Source: Aristolochia californica
Lineage: Eukaryota; Streptophyta; Magnoliopsida; Piperales; Aristolochiaceae
Assembly (NCBI GenBank): GCA_029961685.1
Contig: JARWKL010000008.1
Coordinates: forward strand, 40,564,821 to 40,628,820
DNA length: 64,000 nt
Direction of reading: 5' to 3'
The notes beneath the pieces are model-generated. The model saw nothing but the letters and a program-made list of their open reading frames with translations, was not told where the DNA came from and ran no database searches. The position numbers and the translations under genes are program-made. Every line of letters starts with the position of its first letter. Position 1 is the first letter of the stretch. Shown in pieces: positions 52,981-63,159 of this stretch.

Positions 52981-55581
52981 CTAGGGAATAACAATCTCTG
53001 GGATATGTGCAATCTTGCCCCAATCACTTCCAAATATTCTTTTGCAACTTTCCTTCAACAAGGGCGAATCATGGATAACAAATGACTCCAAAGACTTGGG
53101 CAACCCACACCTTGGTAGGGATGATATTTTAAGACATTTGATCAACCATAAACGTTCAAGAGACCCGAGTTTCATTAAATCCTCCGGCAAAGATGCTAGT
53201 TCACTACAACCATCCAGATACAACTCTTTGAGAGAAGATAGATTTGACAGCCAACTTGGTAGATAAGTTCCTTGATAATTATACAAATATAATGTTATCA
53301 AGTTGATGTGAGGTTCGAGGTTTTCCAACACGTCTTCATCTATGGATCCATCTCGTGCCTCCTCCCGTGTCCAAAATAAGCCCAACTCCGAAAGATGTTT
53401 ATTCTTTAAACCAGCTTCCTTGGCCTCTTCCCCGTCAACTATATTTTCAAGCCCTTTAATGCTAAGATTACCTTTCAAACTGTTCAATCCTTTGAATTCT
53501 ACTATTTTCGTCCCAGCTTCTTTCCCCACAATGAACCGAGTTAATTCTCTTAAATTTGTAAGATTTCCAATATGAGTAGGCATACAAGTCAACCTATCAC
53601 AATGGGTGATAATGAGATACCTTAGGTTAGTGAGGGTGGCTGTGTTATTAGGCAACTTATTCAACTTGTGACAATTTGTCAAGTCTAATGTTTGGAGATA
53701 TGAAATACTACAAATTAAATCTGGCAATTCTTCAATTTCACTGCCAGAAAGATCAAGGTAGCGTAATTGCGGGAAACAACCAATAACATTAAGCAACCCG
53801 AGTATCAAGCCGTCTCTCAACCCCATTATGTGCAAAAATTTGAGTTCTTTTATGGTATCAATACAGTTAAACTCAACTGTAATATTGCCAACATCAAACA
53901 TATGAGTTAGGACTACAAAGGTACGCAGGCGCTTCAAACTTTTTATATCATCAAAACTTACTTTTTTTGTATTCGGACTCCAAATCAAAGATGCATGACG
54001 AGCTCTTTGAGGGATATTGTTCTTTCTAGGAATTAGATCCAACCGGTCGTCATGCAATCTAATGCACTCTTCTTTTGCCAATGATTCTGCCAAGTCATGG
54101 ACTAAATCATGCATGGTGAAATGATTTTTGTCATAAGTGTAACGAGAAAAGAAAGAAATCATCAGTAAATCATTGAAGTATTCATCCCCTACAACTTCTT
54201 CTTCTCTCCACCCATCTTGTTGTATGTACCCTAGTGCCATCCACATTCTAATTAACTTATTCTTATCAAATGACCAATCTTTTGGAAATATAGAACAAAA
54301 TGCAAAACATGGCTTCACCTTTGGTGGCAAGTGATGGTAGCTCAATTTGAGGGCAGGTAAAATACTATCCTCATTTTGAGGCAACTTCCAAAAGGAACTC
54401 TCAAGAACACCATCCCACTCATTTTCATTTCTTGTAAATGTGAGAAGACCACCTAGTGTATTTATAGCCAAAAGGACCCCTCCACATTTCTTCATTATCC
54501 TTTTTCCAATGTCAACCAAGTTTGGGTATCTCTCCTCATCGCCATTCACAAATGCCTTCCTCGAGAATAATTTGAAACAATCTTCGTCGGATAAGCCCAC
54601 CAAAAGAAAGGGATCAGATGTGCCCATAACTAAAGCAACTTTTTCACTCCTGGTTGTAACTATTAGTTTACTTCCTTGATTTCCGCATATAAATGGTATG
54701 CAAAAATCATCCCAGCAATCGAGAGCATCTTCCCATACATCATCTATCACAATCAAAAATCTCTTCCCTTTAATCAAGTTCTGGAGGTGAACTTCAGGAT
54801 GTGTTACTTCACATGGATTTCCATTTATTGAGTAAACAATTTCTTTTGTAACCCTCATAATCTCAAACCTGTCAGATGCACACACCCATCCTTTTACTTC
54901 AAAGTGTTGCTTTACCTTCTCGTTATTATAAACAAGTCGAGCAAAAGTGGTTTTGCCAAGCCCTCCTAAACCAACTATAGGAATAACTGAGAAATGTTTT
55001 TCACTAATTGATTCGTTTGACATCAGCAGTTCTTTTATTAGTTTATCTTTCTCCTTTTCCCTCCCTATAACAGTAGTTTGATCTATCAAGGGGCTTGTAT
55101 ATGGACCTTGTCTGACTTGGATGGGTCTAGCCACACTCATCTCCGAGAGATGAAACTGGGCACGTTCCTTTGCAATCTCATCTAGTCTCTTCGTTATATC
55201 TTGTATCATTTTCCCTATTTCACGCCGAAATGCAACTTTATTTTTAAAAGAAAGGAAATTGTTACATACCCTTTTTATCATGTTTGATTCAACATCATCC
55301 CCAGCTTGTTTTGCTTGTAGTGCTTGTAAATTGAAATCATCAACCACATCTTCGGCATCATACACTACTTCTTTGAGCTTCCCGAGCCAATCTCTCATAG
55401 TATTAGAGTGCAGTTGCTTCTCTTCAATGTCTGCCATTAAAGAATTGATGGCTGAAAGCGTGTTGGAAAGTCTCTGGAGTTTCTCTTCAACTCCCCAAAC
55501 TATTTCGATCTCTTCGCCGAGTGCAGATCCAATGGACTCGATTACTCTGTCAAGGAGAGGTGACAAAACTATCTCAGCCAT
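52981..55581 (-). CDS. CC-NB-ARC-LRR disease resistance protein (intact copy 2)
   Basis: A single exon of 866 residues from ATG 55581; the frame is open further up only via GTG/TTG codons. Layout: coiled coil (1-145) with EDVID motif AEDVVDDFN (76-84), P-loop GLGGLGKTT (204-212), kinase-2 FLIVIDDVW (275-283), RNBS-B GSKLIVTTR (303-311), and MHD in HFTMHDLVHDL (about 488-498). The LRRs (LRYLDLSGSEIEELPD, LPSWLSNLSSLKELYL) run to the C-terminus DWGKIAHIPEIVIP. The GLPL motif reads CGGVLLA: the conserved proline near residue 370 is leucine, unlike the other copies (CGGVPLA). This motif contacts the nucleotide in NB-ARC proteins, so switching may be altered; that is inference. The rest matches the intact copy at 43458-46055 closely. 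Confidence 0.94.
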   Translation of the reverse strand: MAEIVLSPLLDRVIESIGSALGEEIEIVWGVEEKLQRLSNTLSAINSLMADIEEKQLHSNTMRDWLGKLKEVVYDAEDVVDDFNLQALQAKQAGDDVESNMIKRVCNNFLSFKNKVAFRREIGKMIQDITKRLDEIAKERAQFHLSEMSVARPIQVRQGPYTSPLIDQTTVIGREKEKDKLIKELLMSNESISEKHFSVIPIVGLGGLGKTTFARLVYNNEKVKQHFEVKGWVCASDRFEIMRVTKEIVYSINGNPCEVTHPEVHLQNLIKGKRFLIVIDDVWEDALDCWDDFCIPFICGNQGSKLIVTTRSEKVALVMGTSDPFLLVGLSDEDCFKLFSRKAFVNGDEERYPNLVDIGKRIMKKCGGVLLAINTLGGLLTFTRNENEWDGVLESSFWKLPQNEDSILPALKLSYHHLPPKVKPCFAFCSIFPKDWSFDKNKLIRMWMALGYIQQDGWREEEVVGDEYFNDLLMISFFSRYTYDKNHFTMHDLVHDLAESLAKEECIRLHDDRLDLIPRKNNIPQRARHASLIWSPNTKKVSFDDIKSLKRLRTFVVLTHMFDVGNITVEFNCIDTIKELKFLHIMGLRDGLILGLLNVIGCFPQLRYLDLSGSEIEELPDLICSISYLQTLDLTNCHKLNKLPNNTATLTNLRYLIITHCDRLTCMPTHIGNLTNLRELTRFIVGKEAGTKIVEFKGLNSLKGNLSIKGLENIVDGEEAKEAGLKNKHLSELGLFWTREEARDGSIDEDVLENLEPHINLITLYLYNYQGTYLPSWLSNLSSLKELYLDGCSELASLPEDLMKLGSLERLWLIKCLKISSLPRCGLPKSLESFVIHDSPLLKESCKRIFGSDWGKIAHIPEIVIP

Positions 55582-55676
55582 CAATGACCTTCCAAATAGA
55601 ACCGATACTGGTATTAAGAGGGACTCCTTACTCCGCCGTGGAAGGAGGGTTGGGAAACGGTGGTAGCATACTGCTT

Positions 55677-55684
55677 TTATAAAT
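55677..55684 (-). promoter_or_regulatory. TATA box of intact NLR copy 2
   Basis: Minus strand GTATTTATAAAAGCAGTATG, about 100 bp upstream of the ATG at 55581, same motif and spacing as the other two full-length copies. Confidence 0.72.
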
Positions 55685-55689
55685 ACGCT

Positions 55690-56693
55690 GAGGGAAGGAA
55701 TGGATTCTCTCACTTATCTCCACCAAAGATAAGATAATAATTGAGACTTTTCTTGAAGTGATAGGTTTTGCGTTTGAGGGTGCAATTATTGTACTTTTCT
55801 GACTCAAACTCGTAGCTGTACACCATGTAGAGCAACTATTGTACTTTTCTAATTGTACTTTTCTGACTCAAGCTCGTAGCTGCACCACCGTGCAGAGCAA
55901 GAACGGATGGGAATTGGACGTCTTTCTTCCCGTGTCCCCATCAGCCAATGCTAGCCACCTATATCTTTGATTTATATAATTTGTTTACATATATCTTACC
56001 TACTAGAGCAGCAAGATGAAATATTTGTTGTCCACCTCACATAAAAGAAAAGCGATCCAGCTGTTTGATTTTTGTTTTTGGTTCGTAAAGGCGGGCGAGC
56101 TGTCGGTTTTCTTTAATAAAAGATTCTATTCACATGACACAAGACACAAGATTTTTACGAGACTTAACAAAGTCTTGCTTTTCTATTGGAAATGACAAGA
56201 CACAAGATTTTTGTAAATTTTATTAAAAAAAATCAATCACTTATAGTGATGGGAAGGCCTGTCAAATTAGACTGAACTCCATCATAGGTAATGGTTTACT
56301 TTTTTGCTTCTTAATTGTGTTGAATACTTACATGGATCCAGTTTCATTTCTACCTCTCCCCCAATTAAGAAGGAGAGAAACAAATGAGGAAGGTGATTGA
56401 GGCGGCTACCTCCTGTTAAATTAGACTGAAATCCAGAGGGTTTGGTGCGGAAAACTGCATGACCCGTTGCTTTACTGTTTGCTTCTTCTTTATGTTAAAT
56501 AGTTACAGATAATGAAAAATGTGAACAAACTTGAGCTGCCGGATACAGCAAAAAACCAGAAAGATTGCAAACACTCTTGGCTGAGAAAAAAAAAACAAAG
56601 GCAATATAAACTAGCAGAACAAAGTTCATTATTATACCCAGCTTGTTTATGGACTCGAAGTGACAGGCTTTGGCTTTGATATTATATCGTGGG
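55690..56693. other. NLR upstream region
   Basis: No gene. Shares blocks with other NLR upstream regions: GTACTTTTCTGACTCAAACT (about 55790), GATTCTATTCACATG (about 56121) and GAAAAATGTGAACAAACTTG (about 56514). The last resembles 36959 and 51701. Confidence 0.65.
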
Positions 56694-59150
56694 TAGGGGT
56701 GGCATCCAGCCGAGCCGAGCCCGAACCTGCCTATGTTCGAGTCGAGCTTGATTTAAATATTTCGAGCCGAGCTTCGAGCCGAGCCTCGTCTCGAGCCCAA
56801 AATTGTTATCGAGCTCGAGCCCAACGAGTTCGAGCCGAGCTTCGAGCCGAGCTCGAGCCTCAACATACATTTCAAACTTTTCAAAAAATATATATCGAAT
56901 AAAATGTATATAAAATTATGCATACATTTTATATAAAATTGGACATGACCTCTACATAAAATTGGGCATAACTTATATATATAATATGTGTATAAGATTG
57001 GGCATAACCTCTACTTAAAATTGAGCATAATCTATATATATAATACTTGTATAAAATTCGGCATGACCTTTACTTAAAATTGGACATAATCAATATACAT
57101 AATACCTACATAAACACTCCATAAAATTGTCTATACATTCCATAAACACTTCATGAAATTGTTTATACACTCCATAAAATAATCTAAACACTCCATACAC
57201 TGCATAACATTATAAATAAACTCCATATAATAATCAAACACAACAAAATTAAATAAAATATCACTATCAATTTACAATCACCCAAATAAAAACTATAAAT
57301 TCTTTAAATAAAATCATATTACTATTACATACTTACTAGAAAATTACAAGAAATATTTTAAATTTTTCTTAGGAAAATTAAATGGACCTCTTATTGCCTT
57401 TTCTAAGGAAATAAATAAAAATTAATAATTAATCTAATATATTATTATACTTATCGATAAAATTTTAATCACATAAAATGTCAAACACAAAATTACTATG
57501 AAAATTGCCTCATGCTCAAAGTATTATATCATCAACTGTCAAATACTTATTCAAAAATTTTCTATATGGTTTTCTAAGCCATCTTGGCAAGAAAATCTTA
57601 CTTGAAAAATTATAGGATTTTTTAAAAAGAATTTATAATTAAAAAAATATTTTGAAAAAATACGAGGCACTAATGGTCCCTATATTTTTATTAAAATTTT
57701 TTTTTCAACATTTATTGAAAAAACTAGTCTCTGGAAACGTATTTCTACTAAAATATCTTTTCAATTTATTTAAGAGCCATGAGGAAGGGACAAAGAGTTT
57801 TTTTTTTCCTTGTTTATGATCTCGCACGTAGGGGTGGCTTTGATTAAATTATATATAAAATTATGCATACATTTTTAAAAAATATAATGATAGGGGAGGT
57901 TCAGGATTGAATTTCAATAATGGATTAAAATGCACCAATATTAATATTTTTTACTCCAATTGTTGTCTAGCTTGTTTTGTAATTTTTGAATTTGGCCATA
58001 ATTTATTATGGCCTCCTTAGTGCCCCTAGATAAAAATTTATATTCTAGGAAAAACTAAAAATATTTTTCCTATGATACATATTCCCAAAAAAACCTTTAA
58101 ATAAAATCTTATTACTATTAGTGACTTATTAGAAAATTACAAGAAATATTTTAAAATTTTCTTAGGAAAGTTAAATGGACCTTTTATTGTCTCTTATAGG
58201 GAAATAAATAAAAATTAATAATCAATCTAATATATTATTATACTTATCGATAAATTTTTAATTAAATAAAATATCAAACACAAAATTGCAATGAAAATTA
58301 TTTCATGCTAAAAGTATTACAGCATCAACTGTTAAATACTTATTCAAAAAAAATTTATACAGTTTTCTACCCCATCTTGGTACAAAAAATCTTACTTTGA
58401 AAATTATATGATTTTTAATAAAAAATTTCAATTAGAAAAGTGTTTTAAAAAAAATGAGACACTAATAGTTTATAGAAAATTATTTCTATAAAATTTATTT
58501 TTAATTTTTTCCAGAGGAAAAAGTTTTTTTTTTATTTTATGATCCCGCACGTGCTAAATCGCACGTGCGAGATCATCTTCTCGCGAGGAAGGGGGAGATT
58601 ATTTCTCCCCTGTTCTGGTTTTCCGCCGAGACGACCCCGAGGGAAGGGGCTTACGGCGCCAGGGAGGATTTATCGTCGGAGATGACGGCCACGACGGAGT
58701 CGGCGGCGACGGAATCGGCGGTGACGGAAACAGAGGCGACGGCGAGGAGAGGAAGAAATCGAACGGACGGACACAGAGGCGGCCGGCGAGCAGCTGCGAC
58801 GGCGGTATAGACGTCGGAGAACAGCTATGACGGCGGTAGAGGCGGCAACAACAACCGATGGGAGGGGTCGGCGGTGACGAGGGGGGAGGAAAAATTTTTC
58901 CCCCCCTCGCTCTCCCTCCCGCTCCCGCTCCCCTGCTCGCTCGCGATCCCGTACCGATTCATGCCGATCCGACTCATTTCGAGCCGGCTCGCGAGCCAAC
59001 GAACCGAACCTAGCTTCGGTCGAGCTCGGCTCGTTAAGGTAAACGAGCAGATTTCGGTGTTCGAGCTCGGCTCGAGCTCGAAAAATGACGAATCGAACCG
59101 AACCAATACCGAGCCGGCTCGCAAACCGACTCGGCTCGAAGCCACCCCTA
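56694..59150 (+). mobile_element. GAGCC-rich TIR transposon, about 2.46 kb, noncoding
   Basis: The ends are TAGGGGTGGC (56694) and GCCACCCCTA (59150), perfect 10-bp inverted repeats. GAGCCGAGC/GCTCGGCTC-rich sub-ends extend about 150 bp inward on each side. The flanks ATATCGTGGG (56684-56693) and ATATTCGTGGG (59151-59161) look like a target duplication of about 10 bp with one inserted T, closer to Mutator-like (9-11 bp) than hAT (8 bp). The interior is AT-rich with a GC-rich block at 58560-58960. Its ORFs are low-complexity and I do not credit them. Two smaller relatives are at 31669-32456 and 47039-47891. Confidence 0.75.
57340..58520. repeat. Two related AT-rich MITE-like copies inside the TIR element
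   Basis: 57340-57775 and 58015-58515 share TTTTCTTAGGAAA.TTAAATGGACC, TAATATATTATTATACTTATCGATAAA and TGTCAAATACTTATTC-type segments. Both resemble the MITE at 7213-7734. The first has lost one end. The terminal repeats are worn. Confidence 0.7.
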
Positions 59151-59689
59151 ATATTCGTGGGGACTAAGCTTTTCATGCATGCGGAAAAGAATGGATTCTG
59201 CCTCCAGAAAGAAGGGACATCTTCCCCATGACAGCGTCTGCCAATACCAACCAGCCGTTTGTTTTACTCACAAAAGAGAAAAGCGGTCCGGTTGTTTGAT
59301 TTTTGTTCCTGGTTCATAATGGCGGGCCAGCTGTTGGTTTTCTTTAAACAAAAGATTCTATTCACACGGAAAAATCCTGACATAACAAGTTCCACTGCAA
59401 AAGGTTAGTGGGAAAAGAAATGTCAGGTCCATGACCATGCCGGCCAGCATTTTTGTTTTACGTCCCAGGCGCCAAGACCGAAAAAGTATTAAAAGCATCA
59501 AATTTATTACACCGAGCTAAAAAAAACCAAAGAAAAAAACACGCACGAAAAGAAAAGCGATCCAGCTGTTTGATTTTTGTTTTTGGTTCATATCTACTGA
59601 AGAAATATCTCTTGTCGCCTCACATAAGAATAGGGAAGAAATATCTCTGTCCTTTATTTTATTCTTATTCTTATTCTTATATAATTTTC
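59151..59689. other. NLR upstream-like blocks, no gene
   Basis: 59260-59400 and 59540-59600 repeat the AAAAGCG.TCC.G.TGTTTGATTTTTGTT block and GGTTTTCTTTAAACAAAAGATTCTATTCACA-like pieces found upstream of the NLRs. No coding sequence. Confidence 0.6.
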
Positions 59690-59890
59690 GTTGAACAAGG
59701 GTGAATACATGATTTCAAGTGACTTCAAAGACTTGGACAACCCACGTCTTAGTAGGGACGATATTTTATAACATCCGGCCACCTCCAAACTTTTAAGAGA
59801 CCCGAGTTCCCCCAAATCCTTATGCAAAGATGCTAGTTTCTAACAATCCATCAGACCCGAATTCTGGAGGGAGTGTAGATTCGATACTTC
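59690..59890 (-). pseudogene. NLR distal-LRR fragment
   Basis: GACTTCAAAGACTTGGACAA, TAGTAGGGACGATATTTTAT, AAGAGACCCGAGTTCCCCCA and AATTCTGGAGGGAGTGTAGA match the 3' LRR region of the local NLRs (compare 33510-33690). Several stops and small changes are present. It ends abruptly on both sides, directly next to upstream-like sequence on the left. Confidence 0.82.
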
Positions 59891-60274
59891 ATTTTGCACC
59901 TTTAACATAATATCCAGCACCAAATATTTCTTTCTTTTCTTCGGATGCAACCTTTGAACCAGTACTTTTGAAGCTGCTGAAATCTACCACTGGTTCAGAT
60001 CAATCCCACTAGTCCAAGTCTTGGTAATCCTTTCAAAAACATGTAACTCTCAATTCATGTAGGATCAAAAACATGTAACTCTCAATTCATGTAGGATCAA
60101 ATTTTATCCAAGTCTTGGCCAACTTTTAATTTGATCACCGTTTTTGAATAATATGTTTTATGCTGGATCAAGAAGAGAATAACCAAATCTAATATACTCA
60201 AATGATAGCATTGAACAGAAGAATTGAAGGAAACAAGCTCAAAATATCCAGGTTTTGGCAGCTCCCATTTCTAA
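59891..60274. other. Intergenic, short direct repeat only
   Basis: AAAACATGTAACTCTCAATT followed by CATGTAGGATCAAA occurs twice (about 60037 and 60068, 31 bp apart). No gene. Confidence 0.7.
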
Positions 60275-61820
60275 GGGGGGGTTAGTCCCCCAAATAGATT
60301 TTTCAAGTTCGAGTTCATGTCCAACATGAAGATCATGTCAGTCATGTATATGAAGATTATCTTCCCACTTGGTGTTAGTGTTGACGACTTCATGTCCAAC
60401 ATGAAGATCATGTTAGTCATGTATATGAAGATTATCTTCCCACTTGGTGTTAGTGTTGACGACTTCATGTGCACTGGAAAACAGTTTTCAGTGTTAGTGC
60501 CCCAATATGAGAAAAACATAAAAAACAAGAGAATCTCTAAACCTTTATAGTGCACTTAATTACAACATAATCCTTAAACCCCAAATTAGGTAAAACAACC
60601 ATTATTACTACACGAATAAGTTATTTAATGTATAATTAAATATACTAATATATTTATTAATTGAATTAGATATTTTATTGTGTATTAATATGGTAATTAC
60701 ATGAGCCAATGAAATACCTACATGATTAATTACAAATAATAAATAAATAACATTATAAATAACAAAAACGAAAGTAATACGTTGAGTTATTAATTTATTA
60801 ATAACATATGATATACTTTAACCTAAAAATGAATAATTTAAGAGAAAAAATTAATCTAATCATAACTTTAACACACTATATATTTGTACATAATATATTT
60901 TATGTATTATTAATTAATAATATATTATCACAAAATTTAAAACCATTGGTTTAAGTAACTATAGCAATCGGATAATTATGCCAAAAATAATTTATCAAAT
61001 ATTTATTTTAATAATATTTTAATTATGACTATTAAATCACTATTTTAATGTAGTAATTGTAAAATAAATATATTAAATAAATAAAATAATTATTTTATAA
61101 ATACAAATAATTATTTTATAAATAAAAATTATAAATTAATGATTTTTATGAAGATAGTTTAATTTTTCCTAACTTGGGAAAAATTAAACATCTTCGTCTT
61201 CCTCAGCAGTGAACGGCAACGGCGATGGCGACGGGGACGGGCTAGGCAAAGGTGACGGCTGGCGACGGCGGCGGGCAATGCCGACAGAGGCGGCGCTCCG
61301 ACGGTACGCCAAGAGGGAGAAGAGAGGGAGGCCGAGAAGCTCTGCAACAGTACTCGACCTCCCGTGCTCTGCGGGAATGAGAGAGGGCTGCGGGAATGAG
61401 AGAGGGTTGCGGGAATGGAGACGAGAGAGGGAGCAGAGAATGAGAGACAAGAGAGGGTTGCGGAGACGAGAGAGGGTTGCGGGAATGGAGACGAGAGAAG
61501 GAGCAGAGAATGAGAGAGGGTTGCGGGAATGAGAGAGGGATGCGGGAATGAGAAAGGGTTGCGGGAATGGAGACGAGAGAGGGAGCAGGGAATGCAATGG
61601 CAGAGACAGCCCCGAGAGACAGCCCCGCGCGAGAGTCATGTAGATGATTCTAAAAATCGGGCGAAAAGTGCTTTCCGCCGTTTACTCTAGGGACATGAAC
61701 TCCTGAGTCATATATGTTCATATACATGACATGAATTTCGGCGCCCCCTAACGACACCAGGACATGAACTGTGTAATGCGCATGAAGATCATGTCCTGAG
61801 TCATGTGCACTAACCCCCCC
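60275..61820. mobile_element. Harbinger-like nonautonomous element, 12-bp perfect TIRs, TAA duplication
   Basis: The element begins GGGGGGGTTAGT (60275-60286) and ends ACTAACCCCCCC (61809-61820), with TAA directly outside each end (60272-60274 and 61821-61823). It is 1,546 bp. Inside are a 75-bp tandem duplication (CATGTCCAACATGAAGATCA at 60316 and 60391), a long AT-rich middle, a hairpin TTTTTCCTAACTTGGGAAAA at about 61163, and a GA-rich minisatellite at 61370-61600. ORFs in the GA-rich part are low-complexity. No transposase is present, so it would need one in trans. A decayed inverted relative lies at 30050-30870. Confidence 0.85.
61370..61600. repeat. GA-rich minisatellite inside the Harbinger-like element
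   Basis: Irregular repeats of GAGAGAGGGTTGCGGGAATG and GGAGACGAGAGAGGGAGCAG in varying order, about ten copies of the core GTTGCGGGAATG or its variants. Confidence 0.85.
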
Positions 61821-61823
61821 TAA

Positions 61824-63159
61824 GGTAGAAACAGACACCTCTACCATATACAGATTAAGGCCACCAAAATAACAAAATTGTTTCATGCAGAATTTACTCC
61901 ATCTCCTAATTTCAGATTAAAGTCATGACTGTCCAATTTCTCTCTTATACTTTAATCTTAAATCCTATTTCATGCCTGTCCAGAATTTATTTTCTACAGG
62001 TATGAGAGCAATTTACATGGAAAGGAGAGAGGCCCATTTTGTCATGGCTCAAAACCCATAAAAGGTTCATGTCTCGTAACTTAAGTACCAACATGAATCA
62101 ATCTACATCCTACATATCTGACCTTTTATAAGCCTATGTCCTATTTTTTTATTTTTGTTCTTATATAATTTTGTATAGGTTGAATTTACTAAAGATCATT
62201 TCTTATGTTTTATTTTTTGTTCATATTTTTTTCTTATTTGAATTTTATGTTCTATTATATAAAATTTTATTTACATTTAAATTTTTTTTTTTTAATATTT
62301 CTTTGTACAAATGGAATCTCACCACCAAACCACTTTATTTTCTTTTTTCTTTTCCTATGTATGTACATAGGATTTATGGTAAGTAAATATTTCATAAAGA
62401 TGATCAAAATTTCAACACAACCAAAACCTTTGTTACATAAACACTTGCATCTTTTACATAAATTATTTTGTAAAATTTTACTACAAGTGAATAAATGTCA
62501 TAACATAAAAATAACATTACATTTCCTGTTTCGATAGTATGAACACAATTAACCAAAGCACAAATAAAAAATAAAAATCTTTGAAATACGATACATACAC
62601 AACGAGAACAAGATACATGAGGTTCACATTAGAGAAAACCTCAACCAATCATGAGTAGTTGGTCCTCTGCTATATGTGCTCGAGTAGACGAAAAATTGAT
62701 CCAAATGCACCTTTTATTATTACAAATCCTGAAAATTAAAATAAAAACATGAAAAATGTGATACTTCAAATGACATCAAATAATATAAAAGCTGAAAAAA
62801 TTGTTTAATCAATTTTAACAATTTCCTAAAAGAATTTATTACAAGGGTCTACTCATTATGAACGAGATAGAAAAAAACAAAAAATAAAAAAACAAAAAAG
62901 AAAGAAGGAGGAGTTCTCACCTTGCTCTGTTAGCATGTAACAAAAAAGCAAAATTTCTGAGGGAAGAGAACTTGCTATTGCATACCTTTATATTGATACC
63001 TTTGTTAGGAGTTTCCTTCAACCATGTAAGATTCCATTAAACTGAAAATTCTGAAATGGTTTAGTATTATTTAGCTTCTTAGTAGTATATGTAGGTAAAA
63101 GTAACTCTAGATATCAATGTAGAGAAAAGACTATAAAAAAGTTACCTCTCAAATGTTTT
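61824..63159. other. Intergenic and conserved NLR 3' flank
   Basis: 61824-62270 has no gene. 62290-63159 is the 3' flank of the NLR at the right edge, collinear with 27801-28737 and 52250-52980. It retains splice-like sites at about 62725 (AATCCTGAAAATT), 62915 (GTTCTCACCTTGC), 62980 (CATACCTTTA) and 63142 (GTTACCTCTC). Confidence 0.7.

Noticed and set aside
58670..59176. 168-codon Arg/Ser-rich ORF on the minus strand
   Set aside because: Low-complexity translation of the GC-rich end of a TIR element; no domain and no homologous frame in related copies.
61184..61639. 151-codon Ser/Pro-rich ORF
   Set aside because: Translation of a GA-rich minisatellite inside a transposon.
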